Below, piece after piece: positions 20,613-32,547 of a DNA stretch of 64,000 nucleotides. The stretch is taken from assembly GCA_031216445.1 (NCBI GenBank), contig CM062196.1, positions 26,890,001 through 26,954,000 on the forward strand, in the 5' to 3' direction. Numbering within the stretch: position 1 is the stretch's first letter; every line of letters begins with the position of its first letter. Both the position numbers and the translations under genes were made by a program. The notes under the pieces are model-generated. The model made no database searches. It was not told the DNA's origin and worked only from the letters and a program-made list of their open reading frames with translations. The stretch comes from Lateolabrax maculatus (Eukaryota > Chordata > Actinopteri > Acropomatiformes > Lateolabracidae).

Positions 20613-23600
20613 TTCAAAGTGACAAACACACACAGAATTATCAAACAATTTTACAGTTCCCCTCAGCTTTACTTAACATTTTTGCCTTTTTTAGCTCATT
20701 GTTTTAGATGTACGTCCAACAAACTCTGCCTTCATCCATTTCAGGGCAGGTCTTTTCAACAAAACAGTTCTGATAAATTGACTCTCTTCCTTAGAAAATA
20801 GACAGCATCTGTGGTTTATTGAAATGCCTTTCAACTGAAAAAGAGATTTAGTGGCTGGGTGAATTATGACTCTTGTCTGTCAGGTATAAATGTGGAAGTA
20901 GAGTGACAACGTTATAGGGCCATAAAACTAGGGCGGTGGTCTGGGGAAATGGATGGGTCAACTAAGTGTGTGACTTAAACATGTGAGAGCACTGTGAGAC
21001 CACAATCATTCTGTACCTTTAACCAAGTAGTTGTTCTTTTAACCATGACAAACAATGATCTTTCCCCAACCTTACCCAAATAGTTTTTGTGCCCTAAACC
21101 TAACCAAGAGATGATGGTTCAGAATTTATATAATGCTAATATGAATATGCAGGCAGACGTAAGAGGCAGTTTGAACTGGAGAGACGTAATTCAAGAGATG
21201 CTTAATAAAATGTAACAACATAGTGCACAATAGGAAGGCCAAATAAAAATGAAGGGTCTTTGACGAGCCTATCGTGGCATCATGTTTTGAGGGAGTAGTG
21301 ATGCCATGAGTTGAATAGGAATATCCCTCCCACTCCCCCGATGGAGTCTAGACACTGGTTCTGGTGGTGATTAGCAATGGCTGAAGATTTGAACGGATGC
21401 AATGTGGCGTGGGACTTCAGACAGCAGCAGAGAAAGGAACAGTTTTAAACATTGTCAGCGCTAAAATGATAAGCTCACGGAGGTTGTGTAAAAACCTGAT
21501 TGAGTTAATCTGAGAATAGGCAATTGTTTGTGGATATGTTTGGCCTAACTGTTTAAAACTGACAACTACACTACTGTAAATAGTTTCTGTTTCCAATCCA
21601 AAACAGAAACTTTTGATTTATACTTTTACCTTATACCCATGTTAGGCTGCCCAAGCGGTCCAGGACGCAAATGAGGGACAGCACCAGTCCAGGGTGACGT
21701 TCAGCATGAAAATAAATTATTTCACATATATGGCACCCGGTGACACAGCTCTGCCCAACACGTTCCAACCCACGCCTCCACACATACAGACTAACCACCT
21801 AAAATAAGGTTGTCTGATCCCATCATTGAATGGACCATACCATTCATGGGTTACTTCCAACCATCCATCCACTTCTATACTACAAATATTTACATAAGCA
21901 TTACTAAAATATATACAATCTGAATAAATATTTACACACCCAAAATATAAATCCAATAAATACCAATACATACATACATCTTATATTCATAAAAACGCAT
22001 AACAGTACCACTGAGCTCCCATCTATCCACTCTCCACTTGTTACCCTCCTGGAACTGATATTAGGTGTGTGAGTCCCTGGGGAATCCTTTTGCCTGAACA
22101 CACTGGGAGAGGGAGAACAGGCAGAGGTGAGTTGTTCATGACAGACAGACTTTGTGTTACATTACCGTTGTTTTAACCTGAGTATGTTACTTTTCGTTTA
22201 GCATGAGTCTAACATATTACTCTACAATCCACATTTTGCTACTCTTGAGTCATCAATCAATATGCATCCTCTGCCCGTTTCACAGGCGAACAACAGGCTA
22301 AACAGCCCAGCGTCCCTACTGTGAAAAACCCGACTGAAACAACTGCAACGTACCATCAAAAAATACATTTGTTAGCCCACCACGTGTGTTTTATTTAACC
22401 TGTGCACTAACATATGTCCACATGTGTATCAATTAATTAGTAACGGTGACCATCCTCCTCCTCTGGTCACCTCATCACTGTTTATTACCCCTCTTTGTTT
22501 ACATAAAATCATGTTGTGCCTGTCAGTTAGGCATTGCAGAATTTCTAGCAACAGAATGTGAAATTTGTGTGTGTGTACATGCATGCTGGAGGCCAGTCTC
22601 CTGTCCTGGAGATAAATCTTTGACCCTTGGCACCTTCCAGCTAACCTCCCACACACAGCCGGGCAGCAGCTCCTCGCTCTATATGCAAAGTAAAAAAAGT
22701 CATTCAGCAGGAGATGAAACAGATGCTTCATCTCATCACTGTTCCTCTGCCGACTGTGAAGTAGTAGGCTGATAACGGTTCATGCAGGGGCTACTGTTTG
22801 GGATTTGGGCCACTCTCTCCTCCCTGCACTAACCAGAGAAAGGTTTAAGAAACACACTCATTAGCATACTAAGCCAAGAGTCTGTCCATGGCAGTTATTC
22901 TATCCTATTTAAAAATGAAATGACCGACTCATTCTATTTCTTTTCCCAGAAATTCACTTTTATTTGCTGGTCACTAACTGACCTTTTCTCTATTAACACA
23001 TTTCTGAGGTAGCATGTAATGTTGGTGACCTGCTGAAGTATATCCACCCTCCTTTACTTGCCAAGATAAGTAAAAGTGAGATTAAAATGCCAACTACACT
23101 CACGTGGACACAAGCATTTAATCTTTACAGCTGCAAATTTGATCGATGAATGGTTTGTGCAGTTTATTCACCTCAAACTGCTAATGTACAGACTGTATTA
23201 GACATTTGCTGTAACACATGCCTGTTGGCCACCTCAGCTCATTCCACTTTGATACCAGCCATCACAGCCACACAGACTGCACTCTTATGATTTACTTGCA
23301 CTCCATTTTTAGTGGATTGCTCTATTTGGTCATGCAATTGTACCGCTTGTTACACGGTGATAATAAAACAGCAGCAGATGGTTGATATGCTGTGGTTAAC
23401 TTAAATTTTATGTGTTCACAGCTTTAGCATGGTTGCAGTGACACTACAGTACTCTTCATTTGTATTCAGCGAAGCTCGGTGAAATATGTGGATGCTACAT
23501 TGATATATCAATTAAAATGCACCTGAATATACTTGATGAGTTGATAAGTGAGAGACTGATCAACTGACCAAACAAAGGCTTTACATAAGGGGTAGAGAAA

Positions 23601-24399
23601 CACAAGCCTGTCTTAGTGTATAATTAAGATAGGATATTCTCACAGTCACTTGGCCTGCTAATGATTTTGAAAGACTCATGGTGGCTTGCTTTCCTTCATC
23701 CTGTCTCCTGCCCTTAAAAAAGGTTTGCTGCAACCCAAAACCTCGATAAAAAAAAATGATAATGACTCATCTGCAGCCAGCTCTATTTCATACTTGGCTA
23801 TCTATGTGTTTCCACCAACTTTAACACCTGCTTTCTATTCTCTCTGCCAGCTACCACATCACCTCACTACCACACAGCTCCTATGAAGCAACAATTAGCA
23901 GCACCTCTCCCTGTAATTGGCTCAAATAGCTCTGCTGACCTACATTCCTGGATTAAGATTCATGCATGATTTAAATTCTACTAGCCTTAAGACTTAAGTC
24001 TTAAGTCTCATCTGACTATGTGTTTCTGTTTTATATCACCAATTTTAGTGGTGTGTATTTGCTACACAAACCACTTCCATGTGCAGGCTAAAAATGTGGA
24101 GATTGCCCTTCAATTGATGATTCTTAACCAGATCCCCTCTGCACCAAGTGAAAAGTTCCCACAACTAAGCTTTCTACAACCTGACCACCACAACGGGCTC
24201 CGACTCTAGAGCCCACGCTTGTTAGTACAGCTTCTGTGACTTTTCTCCATGTCTGGCCTATGGTCTTATTTCTGCAGTAGCTAGCTTTTAAGTACTGGAG
24301 CCCTCCCTGTCAGTGACTGCTACCCTCCATAACTGGTTGCTAACCTGCTGATGCACAATTCAGAATTCATCCACCTGTCATACTGACATACCCCTTATA
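20613..24399. other. Intergenic stretch with no recognisable gene
   Basis: About 3.8 kb with no shared repeat. The 100-108 codon frames at 22429-22772 on both strands have no domain, signal or exon-like context. Short GT repeats occur at 22567-22577. A GTGATAATAAAACAG end near 23356-23372 could be an old LINE tail. Confidence 0.4.
23986..24005. repeat. Perfect 20-bp palindrome
   Basis: CTTAAGACTTAAGTCTTAAG is its own reverse complement and is itself built from overlapping CTTAAG units. It has no known role. Confidence 0.95.
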
Positions 24400-24419
24400 T
24401 TGCGTATATTATTATGCAC

Positions 24420-24705
24420 TGGTGAAATCTCGGAGACTCTGGGAACTGGGCCGCAGGGATCAGGGGAGACTTGGGGGGGGTTCGGGCTCTGGGTTAGCAG
24501 GGAACAGAGTCAGGGGAAACTGGGCAGCAGGGATCAGGGGAGGCTCGGGGAACTGGGGCGGGAGAAAACTCAGGGAACTTAGGGAACTGGGCCGCTGGGG
24601 CGGCAGAAACAAGGGCTGTGCGAATGAGATCTAAACACGAGACAGGTGCATAGGGGAAACTGAGAAACACAGGGAACACTGGAATCAATGTGACAGTATT
24701 CACAC
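24420..24705. repeat. G-rich degenerate minisatellite, possibly LTR-derived
   Basis: Irregular repeats of GGGAACTGGGCNGCAGGGATCAGGGGA-like units at 24440-24600 are followed by a segment that on the minus strand begins TGTCACATTGATTCCAG, a start style shared with gypsy LTRs. The open frames here are repeat translations (G, R, W rich) and not genes. LTR origin is a guess. Confidence 0.45.
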
Positions 24706-26689
24706 TGCAGTAATTCTGTGCAGTGAATGCATGCAGCAGTCTATATGCTGGACTTGTTCTTCCACGTTTTCATTATTTGAAATAAGGATCATCTTCCTCC
24801 CATTATGGGCAGAGATTCTAATAATCAGAATAAACTAGATAAACCAGATTGATCAGTCTCATAAACATGACTTCTTTTTGATACAGGGATCTGTCAGCTG
24901 CTTCAAAAACACACACAGACCATTTCTTGCTGATAAATGAGGACCGTTATATAAATGCCTATCAATGAATGAATAAGTAAATCATGAATAAGGAGTGTAT
25001 AATAAAAAATAAATTAAAACAAATTAATAAAAGTCCTTTAAATGGTGAGATAATCACTGACTTGGCGATAGTGAAAATAAAGTGTGTAACTAATAGTTAT
25101 TAGGGCAATAATCAACATCTCTAAGATTTAGGTTTATTAACGAAAGAGCCCTATCCGACATCAACTCTTATCACAGAAAAGGTGTTGGCTCAGGTGAGGC
25201 CTTTCGGTTGGGCCCCTAGTGTTAGTGGAGTGCTGAGTTAGCTTGTGTAGCCTACCAGCGAGGTAGAGGCCTGTCTGCCTGTGGGACTCAACCGCCAATG
25301 TGCCTCCAGTGCCGGCTATGCTCCCAGGCGATCCTGTGGATGCTGTTGTTCACTGAGCTAACGAGGGCCAAAAGTGGGCCTAACAGCTTGTCTCTCACTC
25401 CAGACCGACGACGTTGCTGTCCCGGTTCTTCTCCAGAATAAGTCAGATGCGGATCGATAAAATAGTCTCTGTTGCTTTCTGGTGATTTTGTGGCTGAATG
25501 TTAAATAGAGTCTGCTACACTAGCTTTCATCAAACCATACTCACCAAATAGTAGCGGGTCAGTAGGTCGGGCGACAAAACTTCTAAATAAAATATTATAA
25601 AAACGCAAAGCTTATTGATATTAAAATAAAATAAAGTTCCTCAAGTTGATCTTGAGATACACTGAGGCTTGTTTAAATGAAAATTGTGTGCACGCTTTAG
25701 ATGACGAAACAAAAGAACATAAGGAAGACACCTAGAAAATGAAAGTAGTAGTTGAAAAAAAATTTAGTTTTATCAGCTAAGGTGAGGACCAGCCTGACGC
25801 GGAAAACTCTGTCTGACCCTTTTATCAATCAAAAGAATATATCACCAGGCTGGTGATATAAGTCATTCCGTCCCTCCCAGACAGACTGATGTGCTTTTTG
25901 TCTTTCACCGCAGATCTCAACTACAGTTCTGATTGACAAGAAACACCCCCTTAAGGATGATTCAGAGGATGTAGAAATCTGACTTTTTGTCTAGTGCTAT
26001 CATTGGGTCCAGATTTTCACTAAACAACTCTTTGATCCATGACAAGGTATCTTGAAAACTAAAGGCTAAAAGCTATAATTTTCATGACAGAGGATGGATC
26101 CAAATGATATTCGTTATTCCATTACCTTTCTTGTAATGCCACAAGCAAACAGTGTGCTAGAGGTCATCAGAGGTCCGCTTGGTTTGTAGCAACCAAGACC
26201 GGACCCAACTACACTGATCCTGTTCATTGTGATTTGGTCACATCAGGTGGTGCTGTATTGCCTCATATCAGTGTGCCAATAAGTCTTATACCCAGATGAA
26301 TCCAAGCTTACTCTATTAGCTATGATCATGTGGCAGATCATCATCCCAGGAGAAAATGTGTTAACTCCTGGAAGAAATAATATGTACTGCTACTCTTTTT
26401 CACTGCAGCTGTTAATTGGCAGGTCTGATATTGTACCCAATGATGGCTGATGGCTACAAAAATAATAACTTTTGAACACATTTTATTGATCAATGTGGGA
26501 CAAATATGGCACTCGCTACTGATGGTGAGGGCAAAATAAAATGAAATAACTTCCCCACCCAACAAGGAAACTGCTAACATGAACACAATGTTATGCTGAA
26601 TGAATAAATTGAAACCAAATGACAATTCAGTCTAACAGTCTTTTAGGGTCGATCACATTTTGGGTCAGTTCTAAATATCCTCAAGTCTC
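24706..26689. other. Intergenic stretch with no recognisable gene
   Basis: Mixed AT-rich and moderately GC-rich sequence (25180-25440). No ORF or repeat is recognised apart from a hairpin listed separately. Confidence 0.4.
25838..25860. repeat. Hairpin, 11-bp perfect arms
   Basis: TATATCACCAG and CTGGTGATATA are separated by a single G. It may be chance or a foldback remnant. Confidence 0.85.
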
Positions 26690-29462
26690 ATCAGATTGAG
26701 TCTGATTATTCTGACAGAGACATGGCTGAACTCATCTATCCCTGATAACACTGTTCGCATCGAGGGGCTAACAACATTTCATGCTGATAAGAACTGTGAA
26801 CTCAGTGGTAAAACCCAAGCAGGTGGATTATGCATTTACATCAACAACAACTGGTGTAAAAATGCAAGACCTGTGTCTACATATTGCTCAACTGACATTA
26901 AGCTTTTGAATGCAAACTGTAGACCATTATATCTACCCAGGGAGTTAACTACAGTTACCACCACTGCTGTGTACATCCCCCCCCCCCCAGCGCTAACACT
27001 AAGGAGGCTATGAGTGTTCTCTACAAATACATCAGTGACTTCCAATCCACTCACACTGAGGACATCTTCATTGTTGCTGGAGATTTCAACCAGGCCAACA
27101 TGAAAACAGTTCTCCCACATTTTCATCAAAATGTGGATTTTGAAACCAGAGGTGTGAACACATTAGACAAAGCCTACACCAACATCAAATATGCATTCAA
27201 GGCAGCCCCCTGCCCCTACCTCAGCTCTTCAAACCATGTATCAGTTATGCTGATTCCAGCATACAAGCCCCTGCTGATCAGAGAAAAACCCTCAGTGAGG
27301 AAGGTGAGAGTGTGGTCTGTCAACTATGGAGGTGCTACAGGACTGTTTTGAACAAGTCAGCTGCCACTTACAATGAGAACATAGACATAGATGAATATGC
27401 CATGTCTGTGTCAGCATACATCAACAAATGCATGGAGGACGTCAGCATCACAAAGAACATCATCAGCCGGGCCAACCAAAAACCCTGGTTGACTTATGAA
27501 GTTTGAAAAATGCTAAAGGCACAGAATCTAGCCTTCAAGTCTGGCAATGAGGAGGCTCTGAGAACAGTGAGAGCTAACTTAAACCGTGCCATCAGACTAG
27601 CAAAAAAGTCCAGGACTTTTTCCATGACCCCTCTAACACCAAGGATATGTGGAAAGGCATAAGGGCTATCACAAACAAGATAGCCCCTTCGGTGTGTGAC
27701 TTCTTCAACAAGTTAAACAATTTTTTTGGGTGGTTTGAGACACTAAATGGCACTGCTGCAGAGAAATCTGTCCCCCACCAAGATGAAAAGGCACTCTGTC
27801 TAAACACAGCTGATGTGCGAAGGTCACTGAAGAACATCAACACAAGGAAGGCCCCGGGCCCAGATAACATTCCAGGGCAGGTACTCAGTGAAGCCAAAGC
27901 CCAAACGTGTTTTAAGTCTGCCATCATCATTCCAGTGCCAAAAAATATAACATCATTGAATGACTACCAGCCCATCGCACTCACTCCAATCATGATGAAG
28001 TGCTTTGAGAGGCTGGTAAAGGAGCACATCATCTCCAAAGTCCCTCCCACATTTGAACCCTTCCAGTTTGCCTTCCGACCAAACCGCTCCACTGAGGACG
28101 CCATTTCCTCCGCTCTTCACCTGAGCCTTGCACATCTGGAGAAGAAAAATGCTCATGTGCGGATGCTGTCCCTCGACTTCAGTTCAGCATTTAACACCAT
28201 CATTCCTCAGCGTCTGGTAGACAAACTTCTAGGTTCCGGCACCCCTCTGTACAACTGGCTGCTAGACTTCCTCACTGACAGACCACAGTCAGTGCGGGTC
28301 GGACAGAACACCTCCAGCACAGGCTCCCCTCAAGGATGTATCCTCTGCTGTTCACCCTGATGACTAACGACCGCGTCCCCAGGTCCGACTCAAACCACAT
28401 TGTGAAGTTTGCTGAAGACACAACAATGGTGGGACTCATCAGGGATGATGATGACTTGGCCTACAGAGAGGAGGTGAAGCTATTGCTGGGCTGGTGCAGA
28501 CACCTGTTCCTGAACGTAGACAACACTAAAGAAATCATTGTCGACTTCAGAAAGAACCAGCCCAGTCATGCTCCACTTCTCATCAACAACACGTCTGTGG
28601 AGGTGGTCAGCAGCACCAAGTTCCTGGGTGTGCACATTACAGATGACCTCACCTGGTCTGTGAACACTGGATCACTGGTTAAGAGGGCACAGCAACATTT
28701 GTACTTCCTGCGGAAATGAGAAGAGCCCACCTGCCCCCGCCCATCCTCACTACTCTCTACAGAAGCACCATAGAGAGCATTCTGACCAGCTGCATCTCTG
28801 TGTGGTGTGGAGGCTGCAAGGCCTCTGATTGGAAAAATGTGAGGAGAGTGGTGAGGACAGCAGAGAAGATTATTGGGTCTTCTCTTCCCTCCATTCAGGA
28901 GGATATTGCACCAAAGTGTTGCAAGTCCTGAGCCAGGAGTATCCTAAAAGACTCCTCACACCCCCATCATGGACTGTTCACCCTGTTAGCCTCTGGAAAA
29001 ATATTTTGTAGCATCTGCTGCAGAACCACAAGATTCTGCAACAGCTTTTTCCTCCAGGTTATCAGGTTGTTGAACAAATAACTGGACAATGACATTATTC
29101 CTACCTTTATTTTACCTCAGCGTGCACTATTGTAGGACTGTGTTCTCTAGTGCACTGGTGACAGTTTTTGGGAGTCTGTGGTCCAGAGAACTTGTCACTC
29201 CAAGCTGTACACTGTGGATTTGCACAATTACACCTGTTGGACCTTTGCACTATTTTTACTCCACAGACTACTACTTATTTATCTGCTATTTTTGTACTGT
29301 GCACTTTATAATATTTATATAGTGATATGTTTGTATTATACTGTACATAGTCTTTTTTTTTGTGTGTGTATATTTTTTATTTCAGTACTGTTGCTATGCC
29401 TATGTTACGAAATTTCATTATATGTACACTTGTTGTACATTGAATGACAATAAAACCTGTCA
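26690..29462 (+). mobile_element. Rex1/Babar-like LINE, nearly full ORF2 and 3' end
   Basis: ORF2 of a Rex1-like non-LTR retrotransposon. Endonuclease: LTETWLNSSIPDN at about 26705, GGLCIYINNNWC, VYIPP, GDFNQANMKTVLPHF at about 27080, then SSSNHVSVMLIPAYKPL. RT: KAPGPDNIPGQVL at about 27850, FQFAFRPNRSTEDAI at about 28065, LDFSSAFNTIIP at about 28170, TGSPQGC at about 28320. The catalytic box reads FAED (28408-28419) where FADD is expected. The C-terminal part runs from LGVHITDDLTWS (28623) to SIESILTSCISVWCGG-like sequence at about 28770. The 3' UTR ends TGAATGACAATAAAACCTGT at about 29460. Frameshifts occur near 27005, 27350, 27510, 28360 and 28720. The Rex1 call rests on the DFSSAFNT motif and general layout. 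The element is 5' truncated near 26690. Confidence 0.75.
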
Positions 29463-29519
29463 GTCTAATCTCAATAATACTATGTAGTTGTATGACTTTA
29501 ATTGACGGGTAACTTTAAA

Positions 29520-29770
29520 GTCAAGTCAAGCAAAAACTCCCTTTTAACAGGTAGAAACCTCGAGCAGAACCAGGCTCTGGGTGGGCGGCCATCTGCCTCG
29601 ACCGAGTTGGGTTGAAAGTGGAGGAGAGAGGGGGAGAGGAAGACTAAGAATAATAACAACTATAGCAGTGAGTGTGGAGCAGGAACATGGGGGCAGCAGA
29701 CGGCCAGCAATCACAGCTCCAGAGGCGGAAATACCTGCAGAAAGTGAGAAGGCAAAAAAGCACAGAAAAC
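29520..29770 (-). mobile_element. L2-type LINE 3' UTR fragment with tail deletion
   Basis: The CTTGACTTGA tail is joined directly to the 'GGAGTTTTTGC' block, skipping about 130 bases (the GGCGCTATACAAATAAAA end and the GGTCTAGACC block). It then follows the L2 UTR to about 29770. Confidence 0.75.
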
Positions 29771-29775
29771 ACTTT

Positions 29776-30521
29776 TATCTATACTGATTTTTCTAAACTA
29801 CTGTGGGCTGCTATAAGATTTCATATGGACATTCATGGTCCCCATAGGATGAATCCTAATGATTTTGGTAATCCCCTATACATCACCAACAGACAAAGGC
29901 TTTCAATTATCCGAGAATTATCTCAGTATAACATTTTCATGGTTCCCAGACAATTAACCCAAACAACTTGTCATTCCCTGCCTTTTCATCTAGTGCAACC
30001 ATTACACTGAGATTTGGATTAGCCTTGCTAATGGTGTTGCTCTCAGGAATGCAGTGTTGCAGTTAGGCAGTGAGTCGACCAGACCCAATGGAAAATCTCA
30101 ACAACTATTGCATAGAATGCAATATGTGCAGTAAATTCATCCAATCCAAACTCTTCTCCTGTGTGTTCCCTCAGTGGTTTATGATCAAAACGTATGACAT
30201 TCCCATCAGGCTTAGCTGTTCTTTGTGTTAAGTGCTAGTTAGCAAATGTGCAAATGTTAGCAGTTTGAGAGGATAAACATTTAAAAAGAGACATCTTTCT
30301 GACAGAAAATACATGCTACTCAAGGTGTTTTAGAAAATTAAGCTTAAAACAGCTGTATTGTTCACCTTTGTAATCAAGAGTTGTTAACTTCAGCTTGAAA
30401 AATTTACAAAATATAAAGTTAAACGTCATAAACATCTGTCTGCAAATAAAACAATGTTGAATTTATTTATGTAAAAAATAGTTTTGCCAATTTTGTCAAA
30501 ATGTCGTTCTATCAGTGTCCC
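29776..30521. other. Unannotated stretch
   Basis: AT-rich, no gene seen. The ATGGATGAATCC/GATTTTGGTAATCCCC segment at 29845-29880 resembles a sequence I associate with dispersed fish repeats, but it could not be named. Confidence 0.35.
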
Positions 30522-30598
30522 ACTGCCTACTCTATGTGAAAAATGTCTTGAGATAACTTCTTTTAAATTATTTGACGCTATATAAATAAATTGACTTT
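30522..30598 (+). mobile_element. L2-type LINE 3' tail
   Basis: Reads CCTACTCTATGTGAAAAATG to a degenerate TTGACGCTATATAAATAAATTGACTTTA end. Only the last 77 bases of an L2 are present. Confidence 0.65.
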
Positions 30599-30779
30599 AA
30601 TGCTGGATAGTTTATTGAATAATAATGTGTCATATTTTAATTGGCATATTTTGTGAGTATGTTGGTATTTGCAATGATAGAAAAGTACTAACAACTCTTC
30701 CCTCTGAAGTAAAGTATTAATTATTAATAATAAAACTATTGCTAAGTCCTGCATTCAAATTTTTACTTAATTGAAGAGT

Positions 30780-31110
30780 ATATATATATATACATATATG
30801 ATCAAATGTTCATCAGAGTGACAACCTGTGGGAAGAAGCTGTTCTGGTATCTGGTAGTTTTTGCTTTCAGTGCTCTGTAGCACCTACCAGAGTGGAGGAG
30901 TTGGAACAGGTTGTGTCCAGGGTGTGATGGGTCTGCAGTGATGTTTCCTGCCTGTTTCCTGACTCTGGAGATGTACAGGTCCTGGATGAAGGGCAGGCTG
31001 GCGCAGATGACTTTTTCTGCAGACCTGACTGTCCATTGTGGTCTGTTCCAGAATCTTGTGGTGACACTTGTTTTGTGGAGCGTACAATCTCCTCCTGGTT
31101 ATTTCAGGCT
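30780..31110 (-). mobile_element. Rex1-like LINE, ORF2 end fragment
   Basis: The minus strand reads ICASLPFIQDLYISRVRK, then ADPSHPGHNLFQLLHSGR and TTRYQNSFFPQVVTLMN. These are the conserved final residues of Rex1-like ORF2, matching the end of the copy at 50396-51031. It ends in an AT dinucleotide tail at 30778-30800. It is 5' truncated just before the solo LTR. Confidence 0.7.
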
Positions 31111-31121
31111 ACAGTGGCAAC

Positions 31122-31682
31122 TGTGAAGGAATTTTCCTTCTTGTATGTTAAATTTCCCTCTTGTAGGTTAAAGGTAACTTAAGACAGTGCTTCACAGGTC
31201 AGGTCAACTGTCTGTCTCTGTTCGCCTGTCTCATTCTGTGTGCCAGACAAGGCCGAGTTGGCTCTGGCCTCTGGTAAACCAAGGTCTGCTAGATATCTTC
31301 TGTTTTCAGGGTTAGACACAACAGGCTGGCGCCTGGTTGTTGACGCTGGATAAGAGAGACTGTAGAGAGGCTATGCTGTTGCTAGGACAGCAATGGTTGA
31401 CGTCTTTCCTTGTTTGGATCCGATATCCAATAGAGTCATCACACATGACATGCTGAGGAAGGAATAACCCTATTTGGATATAGCAGAACTTATCAGTTCT
31501 GGGGAGGGTTAAATACTGAGCTTCAGGACACCATCTTCAGATTTGGGTAGCAGTACGCTGTGATTCACACGTGGTGTTTCCCTTTTCTCCTCGATCGAGC
31601 TTCAATAAATATTCCTGTGTAAGACATCCCGGTCTCCTGAAACTTCTTGTTAGAGTGAACCAGCTCTAAGATTTCCATCACA
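31122..31682 (+). mobile_element. Solo retroviral-type LTR (copy 1)
   Basis: This 561-bp sequence starts TGTGAAGGAATTTTCC and ends AGATTTCCATCACA. It has an AATAAA signal at 31604-31609 and TTAAATACTGAG (a weak TATA-like site) about 95 bases upstream of that. It is nearly identical along its whole length to 57302-57857, which supports a single mobile unit with these exact ends. No primer-binding site or pol lies downstream, and no clear target duplication was found. Confidence 0.85.
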
Positions 31683-32389
31683 GCGTCAACAAGCCCAGAG
31701 CCATCACATCAGATAGCATGCTAGCATATGTTTGACAGCGGAATAAACAGTAGGAGATTGTTCATTCAGGAGCGTTCTTCCATTCCAGGACAGAGCAGCA
31801 CCGAAGACTGACAGCGGTAAGCCTGCATCAAGGAGAAAAGAGGGGATTGGAGCAGCGGCTCCGACCGATCAAGAATCTGCGCAATAAACAGCGGGAGATA
31901 GTATTTGCAATGTAGCTTGATTTTGCACTATATTCACACTCCATGAGCCCATACAAGAATATTTACCATTGCTTGGCAACAAGTGACAACTGACGTTAGT
32001 ACATATTCGCTAGCTTAGTTTAATCGTCCAAACAATAATAACCCACAAAATTACAGTCTGGCAGATTTAAACAAAATCAACTACAGCTACCAGCAGCCAT
32101 AGTCCTTACAACCTTACAACCTTAACTAATTTGTTTTCATAGGTTACATTATCACAATGATAATGTTACGCTATGTTAGCATTAGGTCCAAACCAATGAA
32201 ATTGACATTTAAACCCTCCCAAATTCAACTGGCGTACTTACTTACAATTGCTATTTTTTTGACTGTAATCCTTTCTCTGAATGCAGAGTTTCCTTTTTTA
32301 TCTGTAGCATAGGTTCCGCCATACTCCTAGTTACTGTAGCTACAGTTGCTCCTCCCTTCAGCTCTGGCAAACCAACCACCTGTTGAAGG
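31683..32389. other. Unannotated stretch
   Basis: No gene or known repeat. GCGTCAACAAG directly after the LTR weakly resembles the GCGTCACGAAC after copy 2 and might be a degraded remnant of the same leader. Confidence 0.3.
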
Positions 32390-32547
32390 CTGTTTTTCCT
32401 CGCTACTGTCACCAAGTGCTGTTCATGGTGGGAAATGTTGGGTCTCTGTAAATAATATTTTAAAGAGTATGGTCTAGACCTACTCTATGTGAAAAGTGTC
32501 TTGAGACTTGGCGCTATACAAATAAAACTGACTTAACTTGACTTGAA
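32390..32547 (+). mobile_element. L2-type LINE 3'-end fragment
   Basis: Starts in the TTTTTCCTCGCTACTGTCAC block and ends CTTGGCGCTATACAAATAAAA plus a degenerate CTTAACTTGACTTG tail. 5' truncated. Confidence 0.8.

Noticed and set aside
22429..22772. Overlapping 100-108 codon frames on both strands
   Set aside because: No domain, signal, splice context or similarity to anything recognised; both strands open equally, as expected by chance.
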